A DNA stretch of 64,000 nucleotides from Clostridium sp. 'deep sea' (lineage in GTDB: Bacteria > Bacillota > UBA994 > PWPR01): assembly GCF_014931565.1 (NCBI RefSeq), contig NZ_CP063353.1:2232001-2296000 (forward strand). The letters are read 5' to 3'. The notes under the pieces were generated by a model. That model was not told the DNA's origin and did no database searches. It saw only the letters and a list, made by a program, of their open reading frames with translations. A program made the position numbers and the translations under genes. This document shows, in pieces, positions 62,683 through 64,000 of this stretch (positions within the stretch are counted from its first letter, which is position 1; the number at the start of each line of letters is the position of its first letter).

Positions 62683-64000
62683 AGTTTATACTCTCTTTTA
62701 TATTCATTAATTGGTTATATAATTCGCTATTTTTAAGTAGCTCATTATGACTACCTTGAGTATTTATAACTCCATTTTTTAATATTGCAATATTATCAGC
62801 AAAGTTAATGGTTTGTAATCTGTGACTTATAATTAAGATAATTTTACTTTTTGCTAACTCTTTAAGAGTTTTTTGAATAATAATTTCATTTTCTCCATCT
62901 AAAGCTGATGATGGTTCATCCAAAATAATTACAGGAGAATCTCTTAATAAACATCTTGCTAAAGAAATTCTTTGTTTTTGTCCACCAGATAATGTCATTC
63001 CTCTTTCACCCACAAAAGAGTTATACTGCTGCGGTAAACTCATAATATAATCATGTATATTAACTCTTTTAGCAGCCTGCACAACTTCTGCTATTGTGGC
63101 GCTAGGTTTTCCTACCATAATATTTTCTAAAATAGTTCCATAAAACATATAAGGATCTTGCCACATTACAGAAATACTGTTTCGATAAGATTCTTTTTCA
63201 AAATCTGTTATAGCTATGTTATTTATTAATACCTCACCACATTGTGTAGTAATAAACCCTAAAATAAGATTAACAATTGTGGATTTACCTTCGCCAGATT
63301 TACCAACAATGGCGGTTATTGATCCTGATTTTAAACTCAGGTTAATATTTTTTAAGACCTGCTTATCATTACCATAAGAAAATGAGATGTTTTTTAATTG
63401 AATGCTTTCTACCTGGCTTAATGATTTTTTATTATTAAAGATATTCATTTTTTCTTGTACATTTAATATTTCTAATAAAAAGTTTGAGGCAGACACACCC
63501 CTAAAACCTAAATGCCAGGTATTTATTAGGGTATAAATTGGTGAAAAACAGCTAGAAACTAAAAACAAAATTATAAATAGGTATTCACTACTTATAATGC
63601 TTTTTCCAGCCAAATAGGCTGCTACAGCAATTGCCAAGCTTGCTCCTATTGCTGCTGAAAACTGTAAAAATCCAGATTCAACTTGTGATACCGCTAAGTG
63701 TTTCATAGTACCACGATGAATGTCATATGATTTCTTTTTCACCTCTTTTTTGATATTTTCAGTAGCGTTAAAGGATTTAATTGTTTCCATTCCCTGAAAA
63801 ACATCAAGTAAGTATGCAGATAGCTCCGAAAACATTTTCCAATCATCAGTTCCTCTTTTTTTCATTAGCTTCATCCAAAAATTTGGTAACAGTAATACTC
63901 CTAAATTATTAGCAATAAAGATCCCAAAACTGTTGCTATTAAGTGTGGCAGGTAGGTAGCAAAATAAGGAGCTAATGCCTCTACATAGGAGCTCAAAACT
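62669..64000 (-). pseudogene. ABC exporter-fold half transporter, frame-disrupted, runs off right edge
   Basis: The 401-residue frame starting at 63874 carries the last two helices and a complete ATPase domain (Walker A GKSGEGKST near 195, LSGGQKQR near 300). Upstream of it a different frame encodes SYVEALAPYFATYLPHLIAT, clearly the matching N-terminal membrane domain, but it reaches a TAG near 63901 before the protein core resumes at VLLLPNFWMKLM. A short deletion with frameshift around 63870-63905 best explains this. Unless it is a sequencing error, the partner of the 60958-62682 protein lacks an intact membrane domain. The gene continues beyond base 64000. Confidence 0.7.

Overview
The window is AT-rich DNA from a low-GC, Gram-positive anaerobe, most likely a clostridial-type Bacillota. 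The evidence is three T-box leaders (one upstream of asnS, one upstream of serS, one reading off the left edge), strong AGGAGG-type ribosome binding sites, two DegV proteins, DUF2680 and YkuK-type proteins, a PBP1A, and a UGA-encoded selenocysteine in MsrA. No 16S, tRNA or other marker is present, so I do not name a genus.

Layout. 0-3.2 kb: T-box and two tandem MATE/ANKH-fold membrane proteins. 3.5-12.2 kb: DegV, two exported DUF2680 proteins followed by an OmpR/histidine-kinase pair, a SRAP protein, an actin-like ATPase with a membrane DUF2726-like protein, and asparaginase. 12.5-22.6 kb: prepilin peptidase, T-box/asnS/cyclase, a gene interrupted by TGA, TldD/TldE, selenoprotein MsrA, a second DegV, a GNAT and a DUF1361 protein. 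22.7-29.6 kb: serS with T-box, an aminotransferase, an RCC1-repeat lipoprotein and PBP1A, with two unusual hairpin arrays downstream of the aminotransferase and PBP genes. 29.6-30.4 kb: a frameshifted TetR regulator with two operators.

30.4-52.5 kb is a contractile phage-tail element on the minus strand, read from right to left. It has a CI-like repressor with ImmA-type peptidase, operator-bearing promoter, YqaJ remnant, ArpU-like activator, NeuB-like protein, tail terminator, sheath, tube, two chaperones joined by a -1 frameshift signal, tape measure, LysM protein, hub, baseplate genes, holin and amidase. I see no terminase, portal, capsid or integrase, so it looks like a PBSX/diffocin-type tailocin rather than a complete prophage.

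The most interesting part is inserted where receptor-binding fibres normally lie (33.0-40.0 kb): four radical SAM proteins (three with clear SPASM-type cysteine clusters), a cytoplasmic subtilase, three small proteins, and a fibre-like protein with twelve octapeptide repeats of the form x-x-G-(Y/C)-x-x-H-x, which switch from Tyr to Cys at position 4. The simplest model is that the radical SAM enzymes modify the tail fibre, or a small partner peptide, before the particle is released by holin and amidase. This is inference from synteny and sequence pattern.

52.6-64 kb: an ImmA/membrane-protein pair, three small anchored proteins, a PRK06851-like ATPase beside a perfect 7-1-7 Fur-type palindrome, a DnaQ-type exonuclease, a methyltransferase, a YkuK-like protein, and an iron/siderophore-type ABC locus (FecE-like ATPase, FecCD permease, two exporter-fold half transporters). 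The last of these appears frame-disrupted near the right edge.
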